DNA from: Candidatus Woesearchaeota archaeon
GTDB taxonomy: Archaea > Nanobdellota > Nanobdellia > SCGC-AAA011-G17 > GW2011-AR18
Assembly: GCA_018303515.1 (NCBI GenBank)
Contig: JAGVXZ010000013.1
Location: 1 to 11,621, forward strand
DNA length: 11,621 bases
Direction: 5' to 3'
Below are positions 5,833 through 11,621 of this stretch, in pieces; within the stretch, counting starts at the first letter, position 1, and every line of letters begins with the position of its first letter. The notes beneath the pieces are model-generated. The model saw only the letters and a program-made list of their open reading frames with translations. It did no database searches and was not told the origin of the DNA. Made by a program: the position numbers and the translations under genes.

Positions 5833-7737
5833 CTATGCAATTTCTTCTTTGCAATCTTTATCCAAATTTTTTGATATAAGGTAGTCTTTCATTGTCGGAT
5901 TTTTCCAAAGTTCTAAATCTGGTGTTGCAAGATAACATCTAAAGAATAGGCTATCAAGATTATTTGCGGAATCCAAAAAGAAGGTGTCAATTTCTAAAAT
6001 TTCATCTAGATCATAATCCACCATTCTATTTAATTCTCCAACTCTTGATTTAATTTCAGAATATAGATCATCTGCATCATATAAAGCTGAAACCAAATTT
6101 TGATTTATACGATATTTGCTGTTGTGGGGAGCAGAAATTTCCGATAAAATCCTTGAAATTGGTCCAAAATACCATTTAAGGTGGTCGAAATAAATAAACA
6201 TTTTATATGGGCCTAGATTACGCATTCCCCCTGGAAGACTATATTTTATTTCCTTATCTTCTATTCCAGAAAAATTTAATTCCCTATTATTTCTCCATAA
6301 TGACATAAATGGACCATATCTTTTATCGGAGAACAGAAAATTAATTTTAAATTCTTCTGTGTTATATAAATTATCCCAAAACTCTAGATGTTCATGGCAA
6401 ATCATGTTTAGGAATCTTCTAAAATAAGAATCTGCAGCACTTTGGTCATCTTTTTTCAATCTTTGATATTCTAAATCAAACCTCTTTCTTTCAAGTAGAA
6501 ATGATGTTCTTTTATTTGGATGAAGTTTATGATACTTACGTGCTGCTTTAATAGTAAGAGATCTTGCCTGTTTTTTATTACCTACTGCTTCTTCAATTTC
6601 TATTAAACTTAACATAGCATTTTCATAACCTCCGAAATCACCCTTCTTTTCTGCAATTTTTGATGCTTGACTTAAAAGATCTTTAGCATCTGACCACTGA
6701 AGACGATCAACATTTAGTCTTGCTAATAAAAGCAAACTTGGGAAGTGTGTTGATTTTTCTCTAAGTGCTAACCTTATATCTCTAATTGAAGCAGTGAAAT
6801 TTCCTGTTTTGTATTGAATTAAAGCATCATTATATTTTTCTTCGGCTCTTAATTCATAATGTGTTCCTGCTAGAGCTTGTCTTTGTTTAAGATTTTCTGT
6901 GTGCCTCATTCCAGCGTTTGCATCAAGTACATTAAGTGATCTCTGTTGTTCACCATGAATTCTTACTAGTTGATTACTTAGTACATTAAGTGATCTCTGT
7001 TGTTCACCATGAATTCTTACTAGTTGATTACTTAGTACATTTTGTCCTCTAATGAGATGCCTAAATCCTTCATTGGTTACTCTTCCAAGTACATTAACAC
7101 CATTAACTAATTCTTCCAGATTCTCATTAATTTCATAAATACCTTCATCTATTGAGTCTAAACTCTCATTCACTTCTTCCAGATTCTCATTAATCTCATA
7201 AATACCTTCATCTATTGAGTCTAAACTCTCATTCACTTCTTCCAGATTCTCATTAATCTCATAAATACCTTCATCTATTGAGTGTAAACTATCGAGAGTT
7301 CTTTCTGCATGATAAATAGCAAAACCAACCCCCAAAGAACTTACAACAAGATTAGAACGATTTATTTCTCTTAAATGTTTTAAATCTTCTTGAATATGGG
7401 GTAAACAGTCTGTATTGAAAGTTATAGATTCCAAAAAGATATTTGAATCATTTATATAATCAGTTATTTCTTCGGAGAAGTGAGAAATAGCTACAGTTAC
7501 TTCTTCTGAATTTTGTGCTATTGCATCAGATAAATTTTCTGATCCTCTTTCTAATGCTTTTTCAATTTTTTCAGGATCTAATGAAACTTCAAAAGGTCCT
7601 ATAGGATTCTCTCTTGAATAACTTTCTCTCAATATTTCCGTGTTTGTTTCTCTCAATTTGTGAATATCATCCATTATCAATTCCCATTCATATTTTTTAG
7701 GAAGATTTTCTGTGAGAGCTCTCGTACCTTTTGACAT
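5833..7737 (-). CDS. Coiled-coil/TPR-like protein with duplicated internal repeats, function unknown
   Basis: I start this 634-residue protein at the ATG at 7737 (MSKGTRALTENLPKK). The in-frame TTG at 7752 lies only about 14 bp from the TATA-like box, whereas the ATG lies 28 bp from it. Residues 50-145 are helical and acidic, with a short apolar stretch near 130-141 (NLVVSSLGVGFAIY). Residues 149-208 contain about three copies of a 21-residue unit (DSIDEGIYEINENLEEVNESL), exactly three heptads, so a coiled coil is likely. Residues 233-270 contain two identical 18-residue units (NVLSNQLVRIHGEQQRSL). From about 295 a TPR-like helical array begins (EEKYNDALIQYKTGNFTASIRDI, then SLLLLARLN). Residues 440-634 are a further helical region with many aromatic residues and no motif I know. 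The layout of coiled coil followed by TPR resembles widespread uncharacterised proteins thought to be scaffolds. No signal peptide is evident, so it is probably cytoplasmic or membrane-peripheral. Confidence 0.8.
   Translation of the reverse strand: MSKGTRALTENLPKKYEWELIMDDIHKLRETNTEILRESYSRENPIGPFEVSLDPEKIEKALERGSENLSDAIAQNSEEVTVAISHFSEEITDYINDSNIFLESITFNTDCLPHIQEDLKHLREINRSNLVVSSLGVGFAIYHAERTLDSLHSIDEGIYEINENLEEVNESLDSIDEGIYEINENLEEVNESLDSIDEGIYEINENLEELVNGVNVLGRVTNEGFRHLIRGQNVLSNQLVRIHGEQQRSLNVLSNQLVRIHGEQQRSLNVLDANAGMRHTENLKQRQALAGTHYELRAEEKYNDALIQYKTGNFTASIRDIRLALREKSTHFPSLLLLARLNVDRLQWSDAKDLLSQASKIAEKKGDFGGYENAMLSLIEIEEAVGNKKQARSLTIKAARKYHKLHPNKRTSFLLERKRFDLEYQRLKKDDQSAADSYFRRFLNMICHEHLEFWDNLYNTEEFKINFLFSDKRYGPFMSLWRNNRELNFSGIEDKEIKYSLPGGMRNLGPYKMFIYFDHLKWYFGPISRILSEISAPHNSKYRINQNLVSALYDADDLYSEIKSRVGELNRMVDYDLDEILEIDTFFLDSANNLDSLFFRCYLATPDLELWKNPTMKDYLISKNLDKDCKEEIA
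6926..7041 (-). repeat. 54-bp tandem repeat inside the coiled-coil/TPR gene
   Basis: Copies at 6926-6979 and 6980-7033 are identical base for base, followed by 8 bp of a third copy. The unit encodes 18 residues and preserves the frame. Identity at silent positions points to a recent duplication. Confidence 0.95.
7111..7290 (-). repeat. 63-bp tandem repeat inside the coiled-coil/TPR gene
   Basis: Copies start at 7111, 7174 and 7237. The first two differ at one base, and the third matches the second for 47 bases and then drifts. The unit encodes 21 residues, or three heptads. The near identity at silent positions indicates recent expansion. Confidence 0.95.
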
Positions 7738-7761
7738 AGAGAATATAATCAAACAGAAATG

Positions 7762-7769
7762 ATTTAAAT
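7762..7769 (-). promoter_or_regulatory. TATA-like box of the coiled-coil/TPR gene
   Basis: The sequence atttaaat is centred about 28 bp upstream of the ATG at 7737. The spacing favours that ATG over the upstream TTG. Confidence 0.45.
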
Positions 7770-7843
7770 TAATTGTTTTTCAAAAAGAAAGATCTTGGGA
7801 AACCAGGATATTCTCTAAGTTTAATTTTTTAAAGAGATTAATT

Positions 7844-8752
7844 TTATTTTTCAAAAACAGAAATAAAATATGATTGACCATGTTTAATCTCAAGTTGATT
7901 AACTAATTTGAAATTATTATTTTCTGAAACTCTTTTATTAGTGATTATTGTAACATTTCCTTTCTCTTTAAGCATATATTCTGATTGCCTAAATATCTCT
8001 TTTACTTTTTTTTCAAAATTTCTTAAAAGTAAAATTGTGATTACATGATCTACTGAATATTCGTTTATTTTTGTTTGTATCCAACTTAAATCACCATGAT
8101 ATAAATCTAGTTCAATATTCGCAATTTTTGCATTGAATTTTGAGTTTTTTATGTTAGGATATCTAGGATCTAATCCAATTAACTTTCCTTTTGCAAATAA
8201 ACCTGCTTCGATTAAAGTTTCTGAAGTTTTACATATTGGATCTAAGATTATATCACCTTCTTTATAATTTGATAATCTTACCGCAGCGTATGTAATTAAA
8301 GAATTTAAAGATTGGGATGTTGTTTTGAGTTTATATTCTCTTTTTTGTAAGTCTTTTTTTAAGAAGTCTTCTCCGATTATATACATATTTTCATGTATGT
8401 ATACGTATATTACGCATTTTGGTTCTTTCAAATCCACTTTTTTATTGATTTTTTTATAAATTTGTTCTACTATATTTGTAGATTTGAAATCATGTTCACC
8501 AATTCGTTTACAATTAATTGCAATTGGTTCTTCTAAATCTGAGAAATCATATTCAGGTAATTGACCTACCTTATGAGAAAAGTATTTTAATAGTCTAGTT
8601 AATGATTGAAACTGAATTTCTTCTAAGTTTTTATCAGTTTCAAAAAGAATTACTGTTTTTGAAAGCTCTTTTGGATTAGAAGAGGTTTTTTCTTTAATCT
8701 CTTGTATTGCTATTTTTTCCATACCATCCAGAGTTATTCCAATATATTTCAT
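7844..8752 (-). CDS. THUMP-domain RNA methyltransferase homologue with eroded catalytic motifs
   Basis: The 302-residue protein has the layout of archaeal THUMP tRNA guanine-N2 methyltransferases (Trm14/Trm-G10, COG0116/COG1041). The N-terminus is MKYIGITLDGMEKIAIQEIK, and a THUMP domain spans about residues 40-130 (INCKRIGEHDFKST, VDLKEPKCVIYVYI, IGEDFLKKDLQKREYKL). A Rossmann methyltransferase region runs from about 150 onward. SAM motif I should read DPFCGSGT but is DPICKTSET (171-179). The catalytic N/D-PP-Y expected after DHVIT (235-239) is missing, replaced by ILLLRNF. The frame is intact, so this is probably a folded protein that binds tRNA rather than a working methyltransferase (inference). 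It is also shorter than typical family members. It has its own TATA box 26 bp before the ATG. Confidence 0.82.
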   Translation of the reverse strand: MKYIGITLDGMEKIAIQEIKEKTSSNPKELSKTVILFETDKNLEEIQFQSLTRLLKYFSHKVGQLPEYDFSDLEEPIAINCKRIGEHDFKSTNIVEQIYKKINKKVDLKEPKCVIYVYIHENMYIIGEDFLKKDLQKREYKLKTTSQSLNSLITYAAVRLSNYKEGDIILDPICKTSETLIEAGLFAKGKLIGLDPRYPNIKNSKFNAKIANIELDLYHGDLSWIQTKINEYSVDHVITILLLRNFEKKVKEIFRQSEYMLKEKGNVTIITNKRVSENNNFKLVNQLEIKHGQSYFISVFEK

Positions 8753-8773
8753 AAGTTTGGGATTAGAAAAAAA

Positions 8774-8783
8774 CTTTATAATG
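8774..8783 (-). promoter_or_regulatory. TATA box of the THUMP gene
   Basis: The minus strand reads cattataaag, centred about 26 bp upstream of the ATG at 8752, so the transcript is probably leaderless. Confidence 0.6.
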
Positions 8784-8804
8784 TTAACTATAAAATAAAG
8801 TTAT

Positions 8805-8816
8805 AAAACAAAAAAA
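8805..8816 (-). terminator. T-tract terminator after the small membrane protein gene
   Basis: The minus strand reads TTTTTTTGTTTT one base after the stop codon of the membrane protein gene, a typical archaeal T-tract terminator. Confidence 0.55.
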
Positions 8817-8817
8817 T

Positions 8818-9147
8818 CTATTTATCTGCTGCTAAAGAGTAGATTGTCTTTAATGATGCAATTATCATTGCTGGAACTACGAAAATTACCACGTTAGCTA
8901 AGATTCCTGTTAACCATAATGGTAAGCCTATTTGGACTAATCCAGCTACTACCAATGCAATTGATGCGATTAAGAAGGGGACAATTTCGTTACTTGTTAT
9001 GTTTAAGAGTCCAACAAATGTACCTAGAATCAAAAGCAACCCTATTGCTTGACCACCAACGACTCCAATGATTATCGCAATTATTACACCCGCAATAAAT
9101 GACCAGCTACCCACTTTGTCTAAAGTGTTTGAAGTTTTCTTTGCCAT
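8818..9147 (-). CDS. Small integral membrane protein, probably abundant, function unknown
   Basis: The 109-residue protein has a short lysine-rich N-terminus (MAKKTSNTLDKVGSW) and about four hydrophobic segments near residues 14-30, 33-50, 56-73 and 81-98. There are few charged residues between them. It has no cysteines, no transporter motif and no enzyme motif; glycines are frequent in the first two segments. I do not recognise a named family, although small membrane proteins of this type are common in DPANN genomes. A near-consensus TATA box, a strong GGAGGT ribosome binding site 6 nt before the ATG, and a T7 tract directly after the stop all suggest a strongly expressed single-gene unit. 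The strong ribosome binding site fixes the start. Confidence 0.8.
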   Translation of the reverse strand: MAKKTSNTLDKVGSWSFIAGVIIAIIIGVVGGQAIGLLLILGTFVGLLNITSNEIVPFLIASIALVVAGLVQIGLPLWLTGILANVVIFVVPAMIIASLKTIYSLAADK

Positions 9148-9153
9148 ATATTT

Positions 9154-9159
9154 ACCTCC
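9154..9159 (-). promoter_or_regulatory. Shine-Dalgarno of the small membrane protein
   Basis: The minus strand reads GGAGGT, 6 nt upstream of the ATG at 9147. It is one of only two strong ribosome binding sites in the window. Confidence 0.8.
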
Positions 9160-9189
9160 TTTTTTGTTAAGAGTATTTTGGGCATATGT

Positions 9190-9200
9190 CTATATAAAAC
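9190..9200 (-). promoter_or_regulatory. TATA box of the small membrane protein
   Basis: The minus strand reads gttttatatag. Transcription would start near 9168, giving a leader of about 20 nt that contains the Shine-Dalgarno. Confidence 0.65.
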
Positions 9201-9206
9201 TATTGC

Positions 9207-9229
9207 TTATACGTCATTTTATTATACGT
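9207..9229. promoter_or_regulatory. Direct repeat ttatacgt x2, possible regulator site
   Basis: TTATACGT occurs at 9207-9214 and 9222-9229, a 15-bp period, immediately upstream (in the minus-strand sense) of the membrane-protein TATA box. That is where an archaeal activator would bind. No regulator is identified. Confidence 0.3.
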
Positions 9230-9306
9230 TATTGCATTTAGTTTCAAGAGAGATAATATGTTTAAAGATGTTGTATTCTAAAGTTAGCGATTTATTTATT
9301 AAGAAA

Positions 9307-9750
9307 TTAGGGTCTAAATCTTGGTGGAAGATCTCTTGTTCCCCAATCGTCCATCTCATTCATATTATCATAAACATGTTTATGAAATCCTGTTGCTCTA
9401 CTTTTTAGTCCAAAATATGGAACAATTGATTTTAATTTTAAATCACCATGATTTAAAGGAACTCCTGTTGGATCAATAATTAAATCATCTTTATCCCTTC
9501 TTGATTTTGCAGCCAGAAAAAAATGTGATCTTAAATATCTTTTTGAGTTTATCCTTTCAAAAAAACCTCCAAGGAAGGTTGTAATTTGTGCTTTTCTTGC
9601 AAATTCAGTTAGATCTGGAATTAGAGCACAATTTCCAGGAGAAAATCTATTCCCATAGGAAGAATAAAAATTAAATAAAAAATTCTCTAAAGCAGAGGAT
9701 TCATGTTCTGTTAATCCTGCATGTTCAATATATTTTGTGTAAGATTGCAT
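9307..9750 (-). CDS. Uncharacterised protein with possible Cys-His-Asp (papain/transglutaminase-like) triad
   Basis: The 147-residue protein has no signal peptide or membrane segment. I do not recognise a named family. Cys41 sits at the start of a predicted helix (GNCALIPDLTEFARKAQ). His76 lies in a beta-like segment (RSHFFLAA), and Asp93 sits in IIDPTG (91-96). This order, spacing and the D-P-T motif are what papain-fold transglutaminase-like enzymes show, so a thiol hydrolase, protease or acyltransferase is possible (inference). The C-terminal third (PYFGLKSRATGFHKHVYDNM) is unlike known motifs. The ATG lies 2 bp after the stop of the radical SAM gene, so the two are almost certainly co-transcribed and translationally coupled. 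Confidence 0.7.
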   Translation of the reverse strand: MQSYTKYIEHAGLTEHESSALENFLFNFYSSYGNRFSPGNCALIPDLTEFARKAQITTFLGGFFERINSKRYLRSHFFLAAKSRRDKDDLIIDPTGVPLNHGDLKLKSIVPYFGLKSRATGFHKHVYDNMNEMDDWGTRDLPPRFRP

Positions 9751-9752
9751 TT

Positions 9753-10733
9753 TTAGACCTTTTTAACTAAATAGATTGAATTTTTAGTATTAGTTACTTT
9801 TGCTCTTATTATTTGGCCCACTTTAGCATTTGAGTCTAAAATTGTAACTGATCTCCCTTTAACAGTGCCAATCATTTCATTCTTCATCCAGCCGGGCATT
9901 GTAATAGTAATGGGCACTATTTCATCTCTATTTAAAATTAGAGGTATACGAGGTGTTCTATGAATATTCATATCATTTGGACCAATTTTTAATTTTAAAT
10001 TGAACTCTTTTTCCCATACTTCTAGCTGTTTATAAAACTTGTACCAGTTAATTTCTTTAGCTTTCTTTTCTTTTCTTGAATATTTTGTAGATTCGTATTT
10101 TTGTATTGAAATTTTATAATTATTTTCTTTAGAGAATTTTATTAACTCTTTAATATCTTCATCATTAACATTAGGCAACCAGACGGGAGTTAAATTTAGT
10201 TCTATTTTAGATTCATAGATTAATTTTATATTTTCCAGAATTTTATCTAAATCATAAAACTCATTTCCAAACAAAGATTTTCCAGTTTCTTTATTTAAAG
10301 AATGAATGGATAAATTTATACGACCTAATCCTACCTTCTCTAATTCCATTATTTTATTTTTATTTAATAACGTCCCGTTAGTTTGCATAGATACAAATTC
10401 AATTTCAGGTAAATTCTTACATTGTTTTACTAACTCTACTAATTCAGGATATGTAGTAGGTTCGCCAACAGAATCAATATTAATCTCTCTAACCTTACCA
10501 TCTTTGAGTTTAATCACTTCTTTTATGGTCTCAATTAAATAATCTAATTCAACAGTATAATTATATGGATGCAATGTAGAATTTGCCGAAGTGCTACAAA
10601 AAGTACATTTCATATTACAAGCTGTTGTAGCTCTAACCTGTAATAAATTTGAGCCCCTATCTACTACTCCAATGTGAATTAATCCTATTAGAGGAATCCC
10701 TGATTCTTTAGTTATTCTAATTAAATCGACCAT
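9753..10733 (-). CDS. Radical SAM protein with C-terminal TRAM-like domain
   Basis: The 326-residue protein has the radical SAM cluster motif CxxxCxxC at Cys39, Cys43 and Cys46 (TTACNMKCTFCST). INIDSVGEPTTYPEL (94-108) supplies the GEP element that helps bind SAM. Later barrel strands include SMQTNGTLL and INLSIHSL. Residues about 280-326 (GTVKGRSVTILDSNAKVGQIIRAKV) resemble a TRAM beta-barrel, a domain that binds RNA in MiaB-like and methyltransferase proteins. It lacks the cysteine-rich SPASM tail of peptide-modifying enzymes. The overall layout suits the archaeal COG2100-type Fe-S oxidoreductases, whose substrate is not known to me. RNA modification is a reasonable inference from TRAM. A TATA-like box lies about 28 bp upstream, and the gene forms an operon with the Cys-His-Asp protein. 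Confidence 0.85.
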   Translation of the reverse strand: MVDLIRITKESGIPLIGLIHIGVVDRGSNLLQVRATTACNMKCTFCSTSANSTLHPYNYTVELDYLIETIKEVIKLKDGKVREINIDSVGEPTTYPELVELVKQCKNLPEIEFVSMQTNGTLLNKNKIMELEKVGLGRINLSIHSLNKETGKSLFGNEFYDLDKILENIKLIYESKIELNLTPVWLPNVNDEDIKELIKFSKENNYKISIQKYESTKYSRKEKKAKEINWYKFYKQLEVWEKEFNLKLKIGPNDMNIHRTPRIPLILNRDEIVPITITMPGWMKNEMIGTVKGRSVTILDSNAKVGQIIRAKVTNTKNSIYLVKKV

Positions 10734-10756
10734 AAACCTTTGAAATTAAGGAAAGT

Positions 10757-10766
10757 TTAATAAAAT
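10757..10766 (-). promoter_or_regulatory. TATA-like box of the radical SAM operon
   Basis: The minus strand reads ttttattaa within this stretch, centred about 28 bp upstream of the ATG at 10733. Confidence 0.45.
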
Positions 10767-10776
10767 TACTGAAAAA

Positions 10777-10785
10777 GTTATAAAT
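10777..10785 (+). promoter_or_regulatory. TATA box of herA
   Basis: The sequence gttataaat follows a purine-rich BRE-like aaaaa and is centred about 26 bp upstream of the ATG at 10807. It is divergent from the radical SAM promoter, and the two share a 73-bp intergenic space. Confidence 0.55.
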
Positions 10786-10806
10786 GAGCATTTATTCAAT
10801 TTGTAT

Positions 10807-11621
10807 ATGTTAGGAAAAATAAGAGGTAAAAGTTCGACTAATGAGTTCTGGTTCTTAATCGAAAAGACTACAAGAAAGTTCCAATATATTAAAGCATCAC
10901 ATCCAGATGGGTATCATGTTCTGGCTCAAGTTGTTGAAATTGAAACGACAGAAGATAGAAGTCTAGCAAAATGTAATATTTTAGGGTTTAGAAATGATAA
11001 AGGGGTTTTAAAATCAGTAAAGTACCCATTAGAACCGGGAACTGATGTTGAAATTGCGGAAGATGAATTCATACAAACAACTCTAGGATTGAATAAATCA
11101 AAATATGGAGCTTATATTGGAAAGTTAGAAGGAAAGGATATAAAAGTTTATTTAGATTTGAACAGATTACTTACCAGGCACTGTTCTATCTTGGCTAAGA
11201 CTGGATCTGGTAAGAGTTTTGCTGCATCTGTTTTGATAGAAGAGATTATGGAAAGGAATGTACCCGTAGTTATAATTGACCCCCATGGAGAATATGGAAC
11301 ATTAAAGTTTCCAAATGATGAGACAGAAGGTTTTGAAAGATTTGATGTTAAAGCAAAGGGGTATAAAGAAAGAATTATAGAATTTTCTCCAGACATTAAA
11401 AAAAATCCAAACGCAAAACAATTAACATTATCTTCAAATAATCTTACTGGAAAAGAATTAATGCATTTATTACCTGCTAAACTTTCTGGAGTTCAGATTG
11501 GAATGTTGTATTCAGCCATAAAAGAAATGGGTGATCAAGTAGATTTTGATACTTTACTTTTTTCTTTACAACAGGAGGAGATTAATGCTAAATGGAGTTT
11601 AATTAATATCGTAGAGTATTT
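10807..11621 (+). CDS. herA: HerA-type DNA-translocating ATPase, C-terminus beyond window edge
   Basis: The first 271 codons are visible. Residues 1 to about 118 form the N-terminal HAS-barrel region (MLGKIRGKSSTNEFWFLIE, then ILGFRNDKG and KYPLEPGTDVEIA). The RecA-like FtsK/HerA ATPase core follows, with Walker A AKTGSGKS (130-137) and Walker B VVIIDPHGEYG (154-164), where the DPHGEY form is typical of HerA. HerA forms a hexameric bidirectional helicase/translocase that works with the nuclease NurA in DNA end resection for recombination, usually alongside Mre11-Rad50 (family knowledge). A nurA neighbour would lie to the right, outside the window. With Hjc this gives two recombination enzymes within 9 kb. 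The start is supported by a TATA box 26 bp upstream; the transcript is probably leaderless. Confidence 0.93.
   Translation, partial: MLGKIRGKSSTNEFWFLIEKTTRKFQYIKASHPDGYHVLAQVVEIETTEDRSLAKCNILGFRNDKGVLKSVKYPLEPGTDVEIAEDEFIQTTLGLNKSKYGAYIGKLEGKDIKVYLDLNRLLTRHCSILAKTGSGKSFAASVLIEEIMERNVPVVIIDPHGEYGTLKFPNDETEGFERFDVKAKGYKERIIEFSPDIKKNPNAKQLTLSSNNLTGKELMHLLPAKLSGVQIGMLYSAIKEMGDQVDFDTLLFSLQQEEINAKWSLINIVEY

Noticed and set aside
6926..7290. CRISPR array
   Set aside because: The repeats are contiguous, without spacers, keep the reading frame and lie inside a coding region.
7738..7752. TTG start at 7752 adding five residues to the coiled-coil/TPR protein
   Set aside because: The TTG lies only about 14 bp from the TATA-like box and has no Shine-Dalgarno. 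The ATG at 7737 has leaderless spacing.
9178..9408. 76-codon plus-strand open frame
   Set aside because: It overlaps the promoter of the membrane protein and the end of the Cys-His-Asp gene, with no TATA box or ribosome binding site of its own.
11148..11396. 82-codon minus-strand open frame
   Set aside because: It is antisense to the Walker A and B region of herA and is a shadow frame.

Overview
The window is an AT-rich stretch of archaeal chromosome, most likely from a DPANN lineage of the Woesearchaeota/Pacearchaeota kind (inference from gene content; no rRNA is present to settle it). The archaeal evidence is a HerA-type hexameric ATPase with an N-terminal barrel, an Hjc-type Holliday junction resolvase, a double histone-fold protein, a radical SAM protein with a TRAM-like tail, and TATA-box promoters 25-30 bp upstream of start codons. 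Genes are tightly packed and nearly all lie on the minus strand. I see no rRNA, tRNA, IS element or CRISPR array.

Layout. 1-690 (-) is the N-terminal part of a secreted lamin-tail-domain glycoprotein that runs off the left edge, preceded by a possible 40-codon gene (692-814, -). 815-1050 is non-coding or remnant DNA with a striking GC-rich island at about 961-1015. 1051-1356 (+) is a MazG-like NTP pyrophosphohydrolase. 1435-3561 (-) is a probable operon: sugar-phosphate nucleotidyltransferase, Hjc, and tRNA-dihydrouridine synthase. 3616-3984 (-) is a histone-fold doublet with a strong promoter, leader hairpin and Shine-Dalgarno. 4198-5676 (-) is class II lysyl-tRNA synthetase. 5833-7737 (-) is a large coiled-coil/TPR-like protein with two sets of recently duplicated internal repeats. 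7844-8752 (-) is a THUMP-methyltransferase homologue whose catalytic motifs look eroded. 8818-9147 (-) is a small, probably abundant membrane protein. 9307-10733 (-) is a radical SAM/TRAM gene followed 2 bp later by a small protein with a possible Cys-His-Asp triad. 10807 to the right edge (+) is the start of herA, divergent from the radical SAM gene.

How the genes work together. Two housekeeping themes dominate: tRNA metabolism (LysRS, Dus, the THUMP protein, perhaps the radical SAM/TRAM protein) and genome maintenance (Hjc, HerA, histone doublet, MazG-like pool cleaning). Most starts sit 25-30 nt from a TATA-like box, which implies leaderless mRNAs. The histone doublet and the small membrane protein instead have GGAGG-type ribosome binding sites and downstream T-tracts.

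The parts most likely to hold undescribed biology are the repeat-bearing coiled-coil/TPR protein, the radical SAM/TRAM plus Cys-His-Asp pair, the catalytically eroded THUMP protein, and the GC-rich island at 961-1015.
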